DNA of 64,000 nt from Erythrobacter litoralis (GTDB lineage Bacteria > Pseudomonadota > Alphaproteobacteria > Sphingomonadales > Sphingomonadaceae), in contig NZ_SOSI01000001.1 in the NCBI RefSeq assembly GCF_029760855.1, positions 248,001 to 312,000 of the forward strand, read 5' to 3'. Under the pieces are notes generated by a model, which was not told the DNA's origin, ran no database searches, and saw nothing but the letters and a program-made list of their open reading frames with translations. Position numbers and translations under genes: made by a program. This document shows, in pieces, positions 52,954 to 62,827 of this stretch; the stretch's first letter is position 1, and every line of letters begins with the position of its first letter.

Positions 52954-53319
52954 ATGAAGACGTGCCTGATTATCGACGATTCGAGAGTGATCCGTAAGGT
53001 GTCTCGCCATATCCTGGAATCGCTCGGTTTCACGGTCGAGGAGGCCGAAAACGGCAAGGAAGGCCTCGATCGCTGCATGCAGGCGATGCCCAACGTGATC
53101 CTGCTCGACTGGAACATGCCAGTGATGACAGGTATCGAATTTATCACCCGGTTGCGTCAGTGCGATGGCGGTGACCGGCCCAAGGTGGTCTTCTGCACCA
53201 CCGAGAACGACGTCGCCCATATTCGCGAAGCCATCAGCGCGGGTGCCGACGAATATGTGATGAAGCCGTTCGATCACGAAACGTTGCAGGTCAAACTGCA
53301 GCTCGTCGGAATGGCCTGA
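52954..53319 (+). CDS. cheY: Single-domain response regulator CheY
   Basis: 121 aa from ATG 52954 (MKTCLIIDDS); ATGs at 52912 and 52939 are possible. Acidic pocket D8-D9, phospho-acceptor D52 (LLDWNMP), Thr in FCTTEND and Lys in VMKPFD are all present. It carries phosphate from CheA to the flagellar motor or another output. There is no output domain. Confidence 0.92.
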   Translation: MKTCLIIDDSRVIRKVSRHILESLGFTVEEAENGKEGLDRCMQAMPNVILLDWNMPVMTGIEFITRLRQCDGGDRPKVVFCTTENDVAHIREAISAGADEYVMKPFDHETLQVKLQLVGMA

Positions 53320-53333
53320 CCGAGCCCTGCGGG

Positions 53334-54419
53334 ATGAACGCCGTCTCCTTTCACGGGCTGACACCCAAATCTGCGGCTCCGCCGGATGCGGCACCCATCA
53401 AGGTCCTGTTGATCGATGACTCCCTGACGGTCAGGACTGTTTTTTCCCGGATGCTCGGCCGCGAGCCGGATATGGTTGTCGTCGCCGGTGCAGGAACGGC
53501 CGAACTCGGGCTGAAAGAACTTGAACGATCACACATCGATGTGGTCCTGCTTGATTTGGAAATGCCGGGAATGGGCGGTCTGAAGGCGCTTCCGCTCATC
53601 CTCGCTCGCGCGCCTTCTGCAAAAGTCCTCGTAATTTCCTCGCTCACGGCAAACGGCGCGGAGCATACTGTGTCTGCCCTGCGAATGGGTGCTGCCGATA
53701 CCATGCTCAAGCCCCGCCCCGGGGGTTTCGACGAAACGTATCGCGACACTCTGCTTGGAAAAATCAGGGCTTTAAGGGGCGGTAAAGCGCAGTCATCGGC
53801 GCCCCAATTTCCATCTGGTCAGGCTGCCGGCAAACGGAAGCGCCCGGAGGTTGTCGCGATTGGAGCCTCGACGGGCGGCATTCACGCTCTCAATCAGCTT
53901 CTCGGCAATCTGCCTGCATCGTTCGATTTGCCTATCCTGATCACGCAGCATCTGCCTGCAAGCTTCATCCCTGTGTTTGCCAAACAGATGGAATCAGCCT
54001 GTGGGCGCCTGGCCGTCATGGCCGATGACGGTATCGAGATCGCACGCGGTACTCTCGTGATTGCGCCGGGCCACGGTCACATGGTCGTGCGAAAGACGGG
54101 TGGACGCTGCGTAGCAGGTCTTTCCTATCATCCGGTCAAAAGCGGCTGCATGCCCTCCGTCGATCCGATGTTCGAAAGTCTTGCCTCGGCCTATGATGGA
54201 AACGTCGCCGGCGTCTTGCTTTCCGGCATGGGCCGTGATGGAACCGATGGTGCGCAAGCCATCCATGCCGCAGGCGGCACGCTTTTCGCGCAGGATGCGG
54301 AAAGTTGCGCGGTATGGGGGATGCCGCGGGCGGTGACCGAAGCCGGGATTGCCACAGCCGTCTGTCCGCCTGGGGAACTGGCTCGCGAAATCGTTTCGAG
54401 CATCGGAGCGACTGTGTGA
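53334..54419 (+). CDS. cheB: Chemotaxis methylesterase CheB
   Basis: 361 aa. The receiver domain (20-150) has D28-D29, phospho-acceptor D74 (LLDLEMPGMGG) and K126. The methylesterase domain (about 172-355) has the Ser-His-Asp triad: S179 in IGASTGG, H206 in TQHLPASF and Asp in GMGRDGTDGA. Phosphorylated CheB removes methyl groups from receptors during adaptation. The stop overlaps the cheR start. Confidence 0.95.
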   Translation: MNAVSFHGLTPKSAAPPDAAPIKVLLIDDSLTVRTVFSRMLGREPDMVVVAGAGTAELGLKELERSHIDVVLLDLEMPGMGGLKALPLILARAPSAKVLVISSLTANGAEHTVSALRMGAADTMLKPRPGGFDETYRDTLLGKIRALRGGKAQSSAPQFPSGQAAGKRKRPEVVAIGASTGGIHALNQLLGNLPASFDLPILITQHLPASFIPVFAKQMESACGRLAVMADDGIEIARGTLVIAPGHGHMVVRKTGGRCVAGLSYHPVKSGCMPSVDPMFESLASAYDGNVAGVLLSGMGRDGTDGAQAIHAAGGTLFAQDAESCAVWGMPRAVTEAGIATAVCPPGELAREIVSSIGATV

Positions 54420-55264
54420 CCGAAGACGATGCTTCGCACCGTATCATCGCCGACCTCCTCGCAGCACGTACCGGACAACAGCTGACCGAGAGCCGGCGGT
54501 GGCGAGTATCGACCGCGCTCTCCGGGTTGTTTCGTGAACTCGGCATCGAGAATGTCGACCAGCTCGCCTGTTTGCTGGAGCGACCGGGCGACTTTCAGTT
54601 GGCGACCCGTGTGGTCGAAGCGCTGCTCAATCACGAGACCTATTTTTTTCGCGATCACGCGTATTTCGACGTTCTCGAGAAAAGCGTCATTCCCGAATTG
54701 GCTGACCGCAGGTCTGAAGACCGGCGTCTGAGGATATGGTCGGCCGGCTGTTCGACCGGGCAGGAAGTACTCAGCCTCGCGATGATCTTTGCTCAGGATA
54801 CCGCACGCTGGGCGGACTGGGACATACAGATCCTTGGCACCGACATTTCCGCGAAAGCCATCGCAGCAGCACAGCGTGCGCGATATTCACAGTTCGAAAT
54901 CCAGCGTGGGATTGCCGTGACGCAGATGATCACCTTCTTTGCAGAAGATGGCGGCGGATGGCAGGCGACGGACTCGATCCGCAAATTCGCGCGCTATGCG
55001 CAGCATTCGGTTCTCGATTATCCGCCGATGCCGAGTGATTTCGACCTCGTTCTTTGCCGTAACGTTCTTCTATATTTCGATACCACGACACGGCGCATGG
55101 CATTCGACCGTCTCGCTTCTGCGGTTCGAAATGACGGATTGTTGATGCTGGGTGCCGGGGAAACGGTAATCGGACAGACCGATCGGTTCGAACCTGCAGA
55201 ATGCGGTTCGGGCCTGTATCGCCCCACGACCTTGGCTCCGCGAACAGCCCTTCGAGTGGCCTGA
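54416..55264 (+). CDS. cheR: Chemotaxis protein methyltransferase CheR
   Basis: 282 aa. GTG 54416 overlaps the cheB stop (GTGA); upstream extensions lie within cheB. The N-terminal helical domain has LLNHETYFFRDHAYFDVL; the SAM domain has IWSAGCSTGQEVLSLAM and LGTDISAKAIAAAQRARYS; FDLVLCRNVLLYFD is the catalytic N-V-L-Y-F block of CheR. It methylates receptor glutamates. The usual C-terminal receptor pentapeptide tether is not visible in this window's MCP. Confidence 0.93.
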   Translation: MTEDDASHRIIADLLAARTGQQLTESRRWRVSTALSGLFRELGIENVDQLACLLERPGDFQLATRVVEALLNHETYFFRDHAYFDVLEKSVIPELADRRSEDRRLRIWSAGCSTGQEVLSLAMIFAQDTARWADWDIQILGTDISAKAIAAAQRARYSQFEIQRGIAVTQMITFFAEDGGGWQATDSIRKFARYAQHSVLDYPPMPSDFDLVLCRNVLLYFDTTTRRMAFDRLASAVRNDGLLMLGAGETVIGQTDRFEPAECGSGLYRPTTLAPRTALRVA

Positions 55265-55362
55265 AAGGCGGCCGGAGTTCGCGAAGTTTACGTGTTTTTA
55301 GGATCAAAAGATTAGCGTGTTCGGAAAGGCATGCGAGCGGCATCGGCCTTGGAGGAACCGCG

Positions 55363-56886
55363 GTGAAAGTAAGGATGATTGATAATCGCCTGTTCCGGCG
55401 CGTCGTCATTCTCGGATCGCTCGCCCTTCTTCAAATGATATTCCTTACGACCGTTAGCCTTTCGGTCTTCATAGCCCCTGAAAGCACAACTCATACGCCG
55501 CACACCCTGTTCGCAGGTTTGGCGTTTTTCACCGCGGTGACTATTAGTCTCGGAACGCTCTCGCTGCGCTACTTCCGCGGTCTGGAAAAGCTTTCGCTGC
55601 ACGACGGACTGACAGCTCTGCCAAACCGGAGGGCCTTGCTCGATCGATTTCGGCAGTCCCGTTCCGATACGAGCGAAACCGGCATTGCCCTTCTGAACCT
55701 TGATAACTTCAAACTCATCAACGAAAACCACGGACACCGAACGGGCGATGAGGCTCTTCTAGCGGCGGCCCATATCGTGCGGGACGTTTGTGGTCCGGAG
55801 GTAGAGATTTATCGTCTCGGCGGGGATGAATTCGCGCTGATCCTGAAAGGCTCGCTGTCGGGAACTTTGCTCGAAGGCCATTGTCGGCGTATCGTCGAAT
55901 ACCTTACGAAGCCCGTCCAGATTGCAAATGTTCAATTGTTGATGGGCGCAAGCATCGGCCTCGCATCCTGCCGCGGCGAAAATTGTTCGGCCTCGGAACT
56001 GCTGCGCCGCGCCGACATGGCGATGGCCGCTTCGAAGCGCGGCGGGAAGATGCGCTGCACATGGTACAGTGCCAGCCTCGATCGCAACCGCGAAGAAATG
56101 CGCAGACTCGACGACGATCTGCGCCGCGCACTTACCGAAAACGAATTCCGGCTCGTGTACCAACCACTGGTATCCAGTGAAGACCGGCGCGTCGTATCGG
56201 TCGAATGTCTGCTCCGCTGGGACCGCCCTGCCGGACCCATCGGCCCGCATATTTTCATTCCCGCAGCGGAACAGTCCGGCTTCATCAACGCGATCGGGTT
56301 ATGGGTCCTGCGACAGGCGTGCCGCGATGCCCTGGCATGGAAAGACATCACGCTTTCGGTCAACATATCGGCGGCGCAGCTCCGCAATCCGGAATTCCCC
56401 GTACAACTCGGTTACATTCTGGAAGAAACCGGTTTCGATGCCGACCGGCTCGAACTGGAAATTACGGAAACCTGCCTCGTTCTCGATCCAGTAATTGCGG
56501 AACGCAATCTTGCGCTAATCCGGCAATTCGGAGTGCGCATCGCGCTCGACGATTTCGGGACCGGCTATGCTTCGATCGGTTTTCTGCGCCAGTTCCGCTT
56601 CGAAAAACTCAAAATCGATCGCAGCCTCGTGGTTCAGGCGAGCGAGGACGAAGGGAGCCGAGCGATGATGCTTTCCAGCATCGCCGTGGCTCGCGCAATG
56701 AAAATGGGCGTAACGGCCGAAGGGGTCGAAACCGAAGAACAGGCCGCGATGGTCCGGGCTGCCGGTTGCGATCAGATACAGGGGTGGCTTTATTACAGGG
56801 CCATGCCGGCACAAGAAATTGCACAATATCTCACCTCAAAAGCGAACTCGACCACGTCGAGCGATCAAGGAATTCGGGCCGCCTGA
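55363..56886 (+). CDS. Two-TM GGDEF-EAL protein with ECL variant
   Basis: 507 aa from GTG 55363, with a perfect GGAGG 7 nt upstream. Two membrane helices (13-36 and 47-67) are followed directly by GGDEF: NRRALLDRFRQ, then RLGGDEFAL with GGDEF at 153-157 and no RxxD inhibitory site. The EAL domain starts ECLLRW (281-286) in place of EALLRW, but the other metal and base residues are intact: NISAAQ, LEITE, LDDFGTGYAS, LKID, AEGVETEEQ and QGWLYY. A predicted diguanylate cyclase with a possibly active phosphodiesterase. It sits inside the chemotaxis operon, linking it to c-di-GMP. Confidence 0.87.
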   Translation: MKVRMIDNRLFRRVVILGSLALLQMIFLTTVSLSVFIAPESTTHTPHTLFAGLAFFTAVTISLGTLSLRYFRGLEKLSLHDGLTALPNRRALLDRFRQSRSDTSETGIALLNLDNFKLINENHGHRTGDEALLAAAHIVRDVCGPEVEIYRLGGDEFALILKGSLSGTLLEGHCRRIVEYLTKPVQIANVQLLMGASIGLASCRGENCSASELLRRADMAMAASKRGGKMRCTWYSASLDRNREEMRRLDDDLRRALTENEFRLVYQPLVSSEDRRVVSVECLLRWDRPAGPIGPHIFIPAAEQSGFINAIGLWVLRQACRDALAWKDITLSVNISAAQLRNPEFPVQLGYILEETGFDADRLELEITETCLVLDPVIAERNLALIRQFGVRIALDDFGTGYASIGFLRQFRFEKLKIDRSLVVQASEDEGSRAMMLSSIAVARAMKMGVTAEGVETEEQAAMVRAAGCDQIQGWLYYRAMPAQEIAQYLTSKANSTTSSDQGIRAA

Positions 56887-56925
56887 CCCTGCGCGTCCCA
56901 ATTTGATTAGGCTAGGAAAGACGAA

Positions 56926-58254
56926 ATGATGACCGGTACCGCCCAAAGCCTTTCGGAAGAAATTGCCCAGGTCGAGATTGAGGCGACCCGGGAACGCGTC
57001 CGCGGATCGGCTGTTCGCGAATGGCTGCTTGGAAAGACGCTTGTCGAAAAGACCTGGCTGGTCGCAGGGTTCGGTATCGCGGGAACCATACTTGTCGCCT
57101 CGGCTGCCGTTAACGCGATCAGCAATCCGACGCCCTTCTCGAAGGGACTGGTAATTACGATAACGGCGGCATCGGTCTTTATCAGCATCTTCAGTGTTCG
57201 CACTATCGTGCGCGACGTGATCGAACCGTTCACCCAAATCATGCAAGAAATGCGACGCCTTTCCGCAGGCCACAGGGATATCGCAATTACCGGAACAGAC
57301 CGGCCGGATGAAATCGGCGAGCTTGCCCGCGCTCTCGAAGTCTTTCTTCGCTCGGGCATCAAGCTGGACGAGTTGTTTGCTTCTCGTCAGGCGTCCGCTG
57401 AGGAAAGTCGCGCGCGACTGCTGAGTTTGGCCTCGGAATTCGACGCCCGTATCGGGGAAGTGGTCGGCTCCGTGGCAGCGGCTTCCAGCGAGTTGAAAGC
57501 GACTGCCTCGACCATGTCCGCAGCGGCGAATCAGGCGGCGCAGCAGGCATCCGGGGTCGCAGAGGCGATGAATACAGCGACCGGCGGCGTAACCGCAGCT
57601 GCTGCCGCATCGGACGAGTTCGCCATGTCGATCGGTGAAATCAGCCGCCAGGCAGCGCAATCCGCCGAATTGGCACGCAAGGCTTCAGACGACGCCGAAA
57701 ATGCCGATACCACCATATCTTCCCTTTCGAATTCAGCCGAGCAGGTTGGAGAGATCGTGGAACTCATCCATTCGATTGCCCAGCGAACGAACCTTCTGGC
57801 GCTCAACGCCTCGATCGAAGCCGCCCGCGGCGGCGAAGCCGGGCGGGGTTTTGCCGTGGTTGCCAGCGAAGTGAAGGAACTCGCTGCTCAGACCAGCCGT
57901 GCGACGGACGACATCGCCGCGCAGGTTCGCAACATGCAGAATTCGACCGGCAACAGCGTGAAGGCCCTGCGCGCAATCGGGGATCAAATCCGCCAGCTCG
58001 AAACCGCCAGCATCTCGATTGCCAGTGCGGTGGATCAGCAATCCGTAGCGGGCCAGGATCTTGCACGTAGCATCGATCTCGCTGCGCGGAGCAGCGACGA
58101 GGTGGCAGCGCATGTCGGCGATATGCGCAGCGCCAGTCTCGCGACCGGAAGCGCCGCTTCTCAGGTTCTGGATTCTGCGCGCGGGCTCGAAGATCAGGCT
58201 TCCGTGCTGCGCTCCAAAGTGGACGACTTTTTACAGCATATCCGCGCCGCCTGA
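56926..58254 (+). CDS. Methyl-accepting chemotaxis protein without periplasmic sensor
   Basis: 442 aa from ATG 56926 (56929 also possible). Two membrane helices (about 43-64 and 74-92) are separated by only about 10 residues, so there is no ligand-binding domain outside the cell. HAMP (about 92-146) leads into a long coiled coil, with the receptor tip at [38 protein letters not shown]. It therefore senses a cytoplasmic or membrane-borne cue, or a partner protein. It is the last gene of the che operon. No CheR tether is seen at its C-terminus. Confidence 0.92.
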   Translation: MMTGTAQSLSEEIAQVEIEATRERVRGSAVREWLLGKTLVEKTWLVAGFGIAGTILVASAAVNAISNPTPFSKGLVITITAASVFISIFSVRTIVRDVIEPFTQIMQEMRRLSAGHRDIAITGTDRPDEIGELARALEVFLRSGIKLDELFASRQASAEESRARLLSLASEFDARIGEVVGSVAAASSELKATASTMSAAANQAAQQASGVAEAMNTATGGVTAAAAASDEFAMSIGEISRQAAQSAELARKASDDAENADTTISSLSNSAEQVGEIVELIHSIAQRTNLLALNASIEAARGGEAGRGFAVVASEVKELAAQTSRATDDIAAQVRNMQNSTGNSVKALRAIGDQIRQLETASISIASAVDQQSVAGQDLARSIDLAARSSDEVAAHVGDMRSASLATGSAASQVLDSARGLEDQASVLRSKVDDFLQHIRAA

Positions 58255-58278
58255 TCGGCGACGCGAATACATCGTGGA

Positions 58279-61200
58279 TCATTCCCACCAATAGGGGAGG
58301 CGGCGCGCGTCGCCGGTCTCGACCTCGTTCATCGTTCGCGCATCGTAAAGCCGCCCGCCCAGCATGACCTGCGCGATGTCGTCCGAATTGCGGATGTCCT
58401 CGGCAGGATCGGCTGTGAGGATCACGAGGTCAGCGAGTTTGCCGACTTCGAGGCTGCCCACATCCCGCTCCATGCCGAGTGAGCGGGCCGGTTCGATCGT
58501 GCCGGCGCGCAGCGATTCGACCGGGCTCATGCCGCCGCGCACGAAACTCCACAGTTCCCAATGCGGCGCAATCCCGGCCTGCTGGCCGTGCGCACCGATG
58601 CTGACATGTACGCCGCGCTGTGCAAGCTTATGCGCCTCGCGCGCCGCCTCGTCGTCGACGAAAGCCCAGTCCGGCGCCTTGGTGCGGCGCGCCGTTTCGG
58701 CGAGCAGCATTTTCGGAGGCGTGTGAACCAGCAGCGGATTGTCGAACACGTCGGTCGCCTGCCGCCAGTAGGGATCGGCTGCGAGCCCGCCATAGGTGAC
58801 GACCAGCGTCGGCGTGTAGTTCGTGTCCGACTGGCCGAACATCTGCAGTACGTCGTCATACATTACGGCGAGCGGGATATTGTGCTCCAGCGTGGAATTA
58901 CCGTCGGCGATGATATTCATGTCCATTCCGAACAGCGATCCGCCCTCGGCCACCACCAGCATGTTTTCCGCCCGCGAAGCGGCGACCACCTGCTGGCGCT
59001 GTTCGCGTCGGGGCTGGTTATAGTTCTTTATCGAGATGCCGCCCTGCGCCTTGATCCGCTGTACATGGGCCAGCGCATCTTCGTAGCTGTCGATGCGCGC
59101 ATAGACGCCGGGCGATTTCGCGCCGTACACGATCTCGCCGGTGGAGAAGATGCGCGGGGCGAGCAGACTGCCCGCCTGCTGCCGCTCCGCCGCATGATAG
59201 ATCATGCTGGCGACGGACGAGGGATCGTGCAGCGTGGTGGTCCCCATCGCGAGGTTCTGCACCAGCGACCAGTTCTGCTCCGGCACCAGATCGCCCACAC
59301 CTTGCGCCCCATGCGCATGGGCATCGACAAGACCGGGAATGATAATCCGTCCGCCCGCATCGATCATCGTCGCGCCCGAAGGCACCTGTACGCTCGACGC
59401 GGGACCGACGGCCGCGATCCGGTCGCCTTCGATGACGATCGTTCCGTTCTCGATGGTGCCGGCGCCTTCGCCCGCCATGGTATGGATGCGCGCGCCCGTG
59501 ATCGCGACCGTGCCGTTCGCCTTGTCGGCGCGGATCGTGCGCGCGAGCGACGTGCCGCTGTCGGGCGGCGTGAATTGCGGCGCGGCGTCCGGTGCCTGGG
59601 GCGCGCGGGGCGTCAGGGCCGCCGTAGTCGCGCGATAAAGCGTCGGCCCCATCGACCAGTAAAGCGTGCGACCGTCTTCGGCCCAGCCGATATAGTCCGC
59701 CCCGCCCCGGCTTACGCGGGTGACGGGAAGCGAGCTCGCCTTCTCGCCCACGGTCACGGCCTGCCCGCCCGGCAGGAGCGGCATGGCGAACACTTCGTAG
59801 TTCTGACGGAAAGCGACGTAATCGCCGCGGGGGCTTACCTTGAAATCGTTGGCCAGTTCACCCTCGGCATGGACGCGGCGGGCTTCGCCGTTCGAATCGC
59901 TCGAGAGAAGCTGCAGCTTGCCGTCATTTCGGGCGATCATGAACAGCCGGTCGCCGTCCGCGCCGTATTGCGGGTTGGAGGCGTCGCGCGCGATCAGGCG
60001 AGACGTGCCGCCCGTGGCAGACACCGAATAGACGCCTTCGTTTTCGCTGTATTCGGGGGCGGTGAGATAGCCGCCACCGCGCTTTTCAAAAACGATACTC
60101 TCACCGTCGGGCGAGAATTGTGGTACTGCATAGTGACCCGGCTGCTGCGTCACGCGGCGCTCGTTGCGGCCGCGCGCGTCGACCGTCACGATGCTGCCGA
60201 GTTCGTCGTCGCTCCAGCGCACGAAGGCGATCCGTTCCCCGTCACGCGACCATGCGGGCCATAGTTCGAGGGTGTCGTCGTTCGAGGTCAAGCGGCGTGG
60301 TTCGCCATTGCCGCCGACAGGCTTTACATAGAGTTTGCCGAGACTTTCAAACACGACGGTGCGGCCATCGGGCGAGATGCTGGCGAAGCGCGGGATTTTT
60401 GCGGTGAAGCTTGCCGGCGCGACGTCGATCACGGGATGCGGAGCGTTCGCAACCGCGCGGGTATCGTCGATCCGGAAGGGGATTTCGGCAAGGCCCGAAC
60501 CGTCGGCATTCACGCGGCGGATCTTGCCGCCCGCCCAGAAGACGATGGAGCGCCCATCCGGCGTCCAGTCCATCATCGGATAGACGCCGTATACCGCCCA
60601 GGTTTCCTGCATGTCGAGATCGAGCTGGCCATAGACCATGCGTTCTTCGCCGGTGGCGACATTCTTCACCCACAGCTGCGACTGGTCCTTGTCGCGCCGG
60701 ACGAACGCCATCGTATTGCCGTCGGGCGAAGGCGTCGGCCGCACGGCGCCGCCATAGCCGCCGACCGCCGTCGTCACTTCGCCGGTATCGATGTCGTATT
60801 TCTCGATGTTGAAGATGCCGGCGTTGGAATCCTGCGCATATTCGAAGATTGGCCCGCCGGTAATGTTGCGGGTGTAGTAGATCGAATTGCCGTCGGGCGC
60901 GTAGACCGGTTCGCCCAATTCCTTCTGCAGCGCCTCGCTTGCACGTTCTACCAGCTGGACGCCGCCGCCGCCCGAAACGTGATAGAGCCAGACTTCGCCG
61001 GTGCCGAGGCTGCGCTCGGTGGTGTACTGCTTTTTAGCCACGATGTAGCGGCCATCGGGCGACCAGCTCGGCTGATTGAGGAGGCGGAAGTCCTCCTTGG
61101 TCACCTGTTGCTTGTTCGAACCGTCGGCATTCATGATCCAGATATTGTCGCCCCCGCCCCGATCGGAGGTGAAGGCGATCTGGCTGCCGTCGGGCGAGAA

Positions 61201-61614
61201 ATCGGGCTGAACTTCCCACGCCAGACCTTCCGCGATGCGCGTCGGCGTGCCCCCACCGATCGGCATGGTGTAGATATCGCCCAGCAGCGCGAAGGCTATG
61301 GTGCGACCATCGGGCGAGACGTCGACGTCGATCCACGTGCCCTCGTCCGTGCGGATCGGCACATCGCGAAGCTGGGCACCGCGCGGGGCGCTGACATCCC
61401 AGCTTTCGTCCTTCGCATCTTCGCCTGCGATCGGCACGGTAGCGGGGGCGGCGTCGACCTGTTCGCCCCCGCCTTCGGGCGGCATCTCGTCCTGCGAGGC
61501 ATCGACTTCCTGCTCTTCCACCGGATTGGGGCTGGGCTGCGGTTCCTGGCTCTGCGCATTGGCCGCGCCGGCGGCAAGCACCAGAGCGAGGGCGGATGCG
61601 ATGCTGGTTCTCAT
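58279..61614 (-). CDS. Secreted TolB-propeller / amidohydrolase fusion
   Basis: 1111 aa from the ATG at 61614 (AGGAGAG 7 nt upstream). A signal peptide (1-21, ending in ANA-QS) precedes a PD40-repeat TolB-like propeller (about 80-660), seen as repeated SPDGxxIAF units. It is followed by an amidohydrolase barrel (about 700-1111) with DAHAHGAQGVG, TTTLHDPSSVA and GTIEPARSLGMERDVGSLEVGKLADLVIL. The first His-x-His pair is DAHAHG. The whole acts outside the cytoplasm, on an unknown substrate. It follows the MCP convergently and shares the minus strand with the LacI gene. Confidence 0.85.
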   Translation of the reverse strand: MRTSIASALALVLAAGAANAQSQEPQPSPNPVEEQEVDASQDEMPPEGGGEQVDAAPATVPIAGEDAKDESWDVSAPRGAQLRDVPIRTDEGTWIDVDVSPDGRTIAFALLGDIYTMPIGGGTPTRIAEGLAWEVQPDFSPDGSQIAFTSDRGGGDNIWIMNADGSNKQQVTKEDFRLLNQPSWSPDGRYIVAKKQYTTERSLGTGEVWLYHVSGGGGVQLVERASEALQKELGEPVYAPDGNSIYYTRNITGGPIFEYAQDSNAGIFNIEKYDIDTGEVTTAVGGYGGAVRPTPSPDGNTMAFVRRDKDQSQLWVKNVATGEERMVYGQLDLDMQETWAVYGVYPMMDWTPDGRSIVFWAGGKIRRVNADGSGLAEIPFRIDDTRAVANAPHPVIDVAPASFTAKIPRFASISPDGRTVVFESLGKLYVKPVGGNGEPRRLTSNDDTLELWPAWSRDGERIAFVRWSDDELGSIVTVDARGRNERRVTQQPGHYAVPQFSPDGESIVFEKRGGGYLTAPEYSENEGVYSVSATGGTSRLIARDASNPQYGADGDRLFMIARNDGKLQLLSSDSNGEARRVHAEGELANDFKVSPRGDYVAFRQNYEVFAMPLLPGGQAVTVGEKASSLPVTRVSRGGADYIGWAEDGRTLYWSMGPTLYRATTAALTPRAPQAPDAAPQFTPPDSGTSLARTIRADKANGTVAITGARIHTMAGEGAGTIENGTIVIEGDRIAAVGPASSVQVPSGATMIDAGGRIIIPGLVDAHAHGAQGVGDLVPEQNWSLVQNLAMGTTTLHDPSSVASMIYHAAERQQAGSLLAPRIFSTGEIVYGAKSPGVYARIDSYEDALAHVQRIKAQGGISIKNYNQPRREQRQQVVAASRAENMLVVAEGGSLFGMDMNIIADGNSTLEHNIPLAVMYDDVLQMFGQSDTNYTPTLVVTYGGLAADPYWRQATDVFDNPLLVHTPPKMLLAETARRTKAPDWAFVDDEAAREAHKLAQRGVHVSIGAHGQQAGIAPHWELWSFVRGGMSPVESLRAGTIEPARSLGMERDVGSLEVGKLADLVILTADPAEDIRNSDDIAQVMLGGRLYDARTMNEVETGDARRLPYWWE

Positions 61615-61650
61615 TGAAGCTCTCTCCTGAACGAGTAATTCTGGTATCGG

Positions 61651-62679
61651 TTAGCGGACGCTCGCGCGTTCCACCAGATGCACGGGCACGCGGCGACGGG
61701 TCTCGTCGTTTTCGGATGCTAGGGCGATGTCCACCAGCAGGCGGCCCGCTTCGGCGAAATCGGGTTCCAGCGTGGTGAGTGGCGGATGCGAGAACGCGCC
61801 CGACCCCAAACCGTCGAAACCGACGACGCCGACCGCGTCCGGCACCGAAATGCCGCTCCGCTCGAGCTCCTCGAGCGCGCCGAGTGCCATTGCGTCGCAG
61901 GCGAAAAACAAACCGTCGAAGCTCGTGTCCTTCTCGACAAGGGAGCGGACGGCCGCGCGGCCTTGCGAAACCCGGTCCTTTCCTTCGGATACGATCGCTT
62001 CGTGGGGGTCCAACCCCAGCGCTTCGATGCCTGCGCAATACCCATCGTACCGTTCGCGATACTGGCGCTGCGAGGAATTGGGATCGCCGACGAAAACGAT
62101 GTGTCGCGCGCCGCCCTTGGCAAGGCGCTCGACGGCAAGGCGCCCCCCATCCAGATTGTCGGACCGCACCCACATCGCATCGTCGAAGGGCGAGCCCCAG
62201 AAAGCGGTTGCCGGAGATCCCGCCGCGACCTCGCGGAAGTAATCCCATGCGGGCTCGTTCGTTGCGGTGCCGATTACCACCATCCCGTCGGCCTGCCGCC
62301 GCGCGACGTAATGGCCGAACAGTTCGCTCTCCTCAGCCTGTACGGAAACCAACGCTTCGTAGCCGCGCTCCGCCGCGGCGGCGCAGGTGCTGCCGAGGAG
62401 GCTGTAGTAGAACGGATTGATCGCAGCCGCGCCCTGCCCCGCCCTGCCGATGACGACGATGGCGATGGTACCCGTCTGCCCCCGGCGCAGGCCGGCGGCG
62501 CGGGTATTGACGTGATAGCCCAGTTCTTTCGCAGCCTGCTCGACCCGCCGCCGCGTCGCCTCGGTAATGGTTTCCGATCCCGACAAGGCGCGGCTGACGG
62601 TGGACTGACTTACCCCTGCCCGTTCCGCCACATCGATCGACGTAACGCGCTGCATCTGCTCCCGCTTTACTACCGTCAT
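61651..62679 (-). CDS. LacI-family transcriptional regulator
   Basis: 342 aa from the ATG at 62679; M9 at 62655 is an alternative. The HTH at VTSIDVAERAGVSQSTVSRALSGS is canonical LacI. The periplasmic-binding-protein-like effector domain (about 65-342) has QADGMVVIG and FDGLFFACDAMALGALEELERSGISVPDAVGVVGFDG. It represses genes for a sugar or similar compound. Its targets are likely the divergent monooxygenase or the amidohydrolase behind it. It lies 36 nt before the amidohydrolase start. Confidence 0.9.
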   Translation of the reverse strand: MTVVKREQMQRVTSIDVAERAGVSQSTVSRALSGSETITEATRRRVEQAAKELGYHVNTRAAGLRRGQTGTIAIVVIGRAGQGAAAINPFYYSLLGSTCAAAAERGYEALVSVQAEESELFGHYVARRQADGMVVIGTATNEPAWDYFREVAAGSPATAFWGSPFDDAMWVRSDNLDGGRLAVERLAKGGARHIVFVGDPNSSQRQYRERYDGYCAGIEALGLDPHEAIVSEGKDRVSQGRAAVRSLVEKDTSFDGLFFACDAMALGALEELERSGISVPDAVGVVGFDGLGSGAFSHPPLTTLEPDFAEAGRLLVDIALASENDETRRRVPVHLVERASVR

Positions 62680-62719
62680 AAGCTTGTCCGCGCCCCTCTA
62701 TTCGGTCGCCTATACCACG

Positions 62720-62746
62720 AGGCGAGCCATTGGCGAGGGCTCGCCT
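62720..62746. promoter_or_regulatory. 9-bp inverted repeat in the lacI-monooxygenase intergenic region
   Basis: AGGCGAGCC (62720-62728) and GGCTCGCCT (62738-62746) form a perfect 9-bp palindrome with a 9-nt spacer, between the two divergent starts (62679 and 62828). It may be an operator for the LacI-type repressor, or a hairpin. The arms lack the usual central CG of LacI operators, so the assignment is tentative. Confidence 0.4.
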
Positions 62747-62827
62747 GAATAAGGGTTGCATACCGAAACGGAAGGTAGCGTACGTCCAAGCTATACGATA
62801 AGCTCTGCGGCGGAAGAGGAGAGAACA

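Noticed and set aside
50076..58254. A Frz- or Wsp-type non-chemotaxis chemosensory system
   Set aside because: The full complement CheA-W-Y-B-R with a single-domain CheY is the classical chemotaxis set; no separate output response regulator such as WspR is fused or encoded, only a membrane GGDEF-EAL protein.
58561..60264. A 567-codon open frame on the plus strand
   Set aside because: It lies wholly antisense to the amidohydrolase fusion, whose motifs and signal peptide are clear; long antisense frames are expected in GC-rich DNA, and the translated sequence is arginine-rich without domains.
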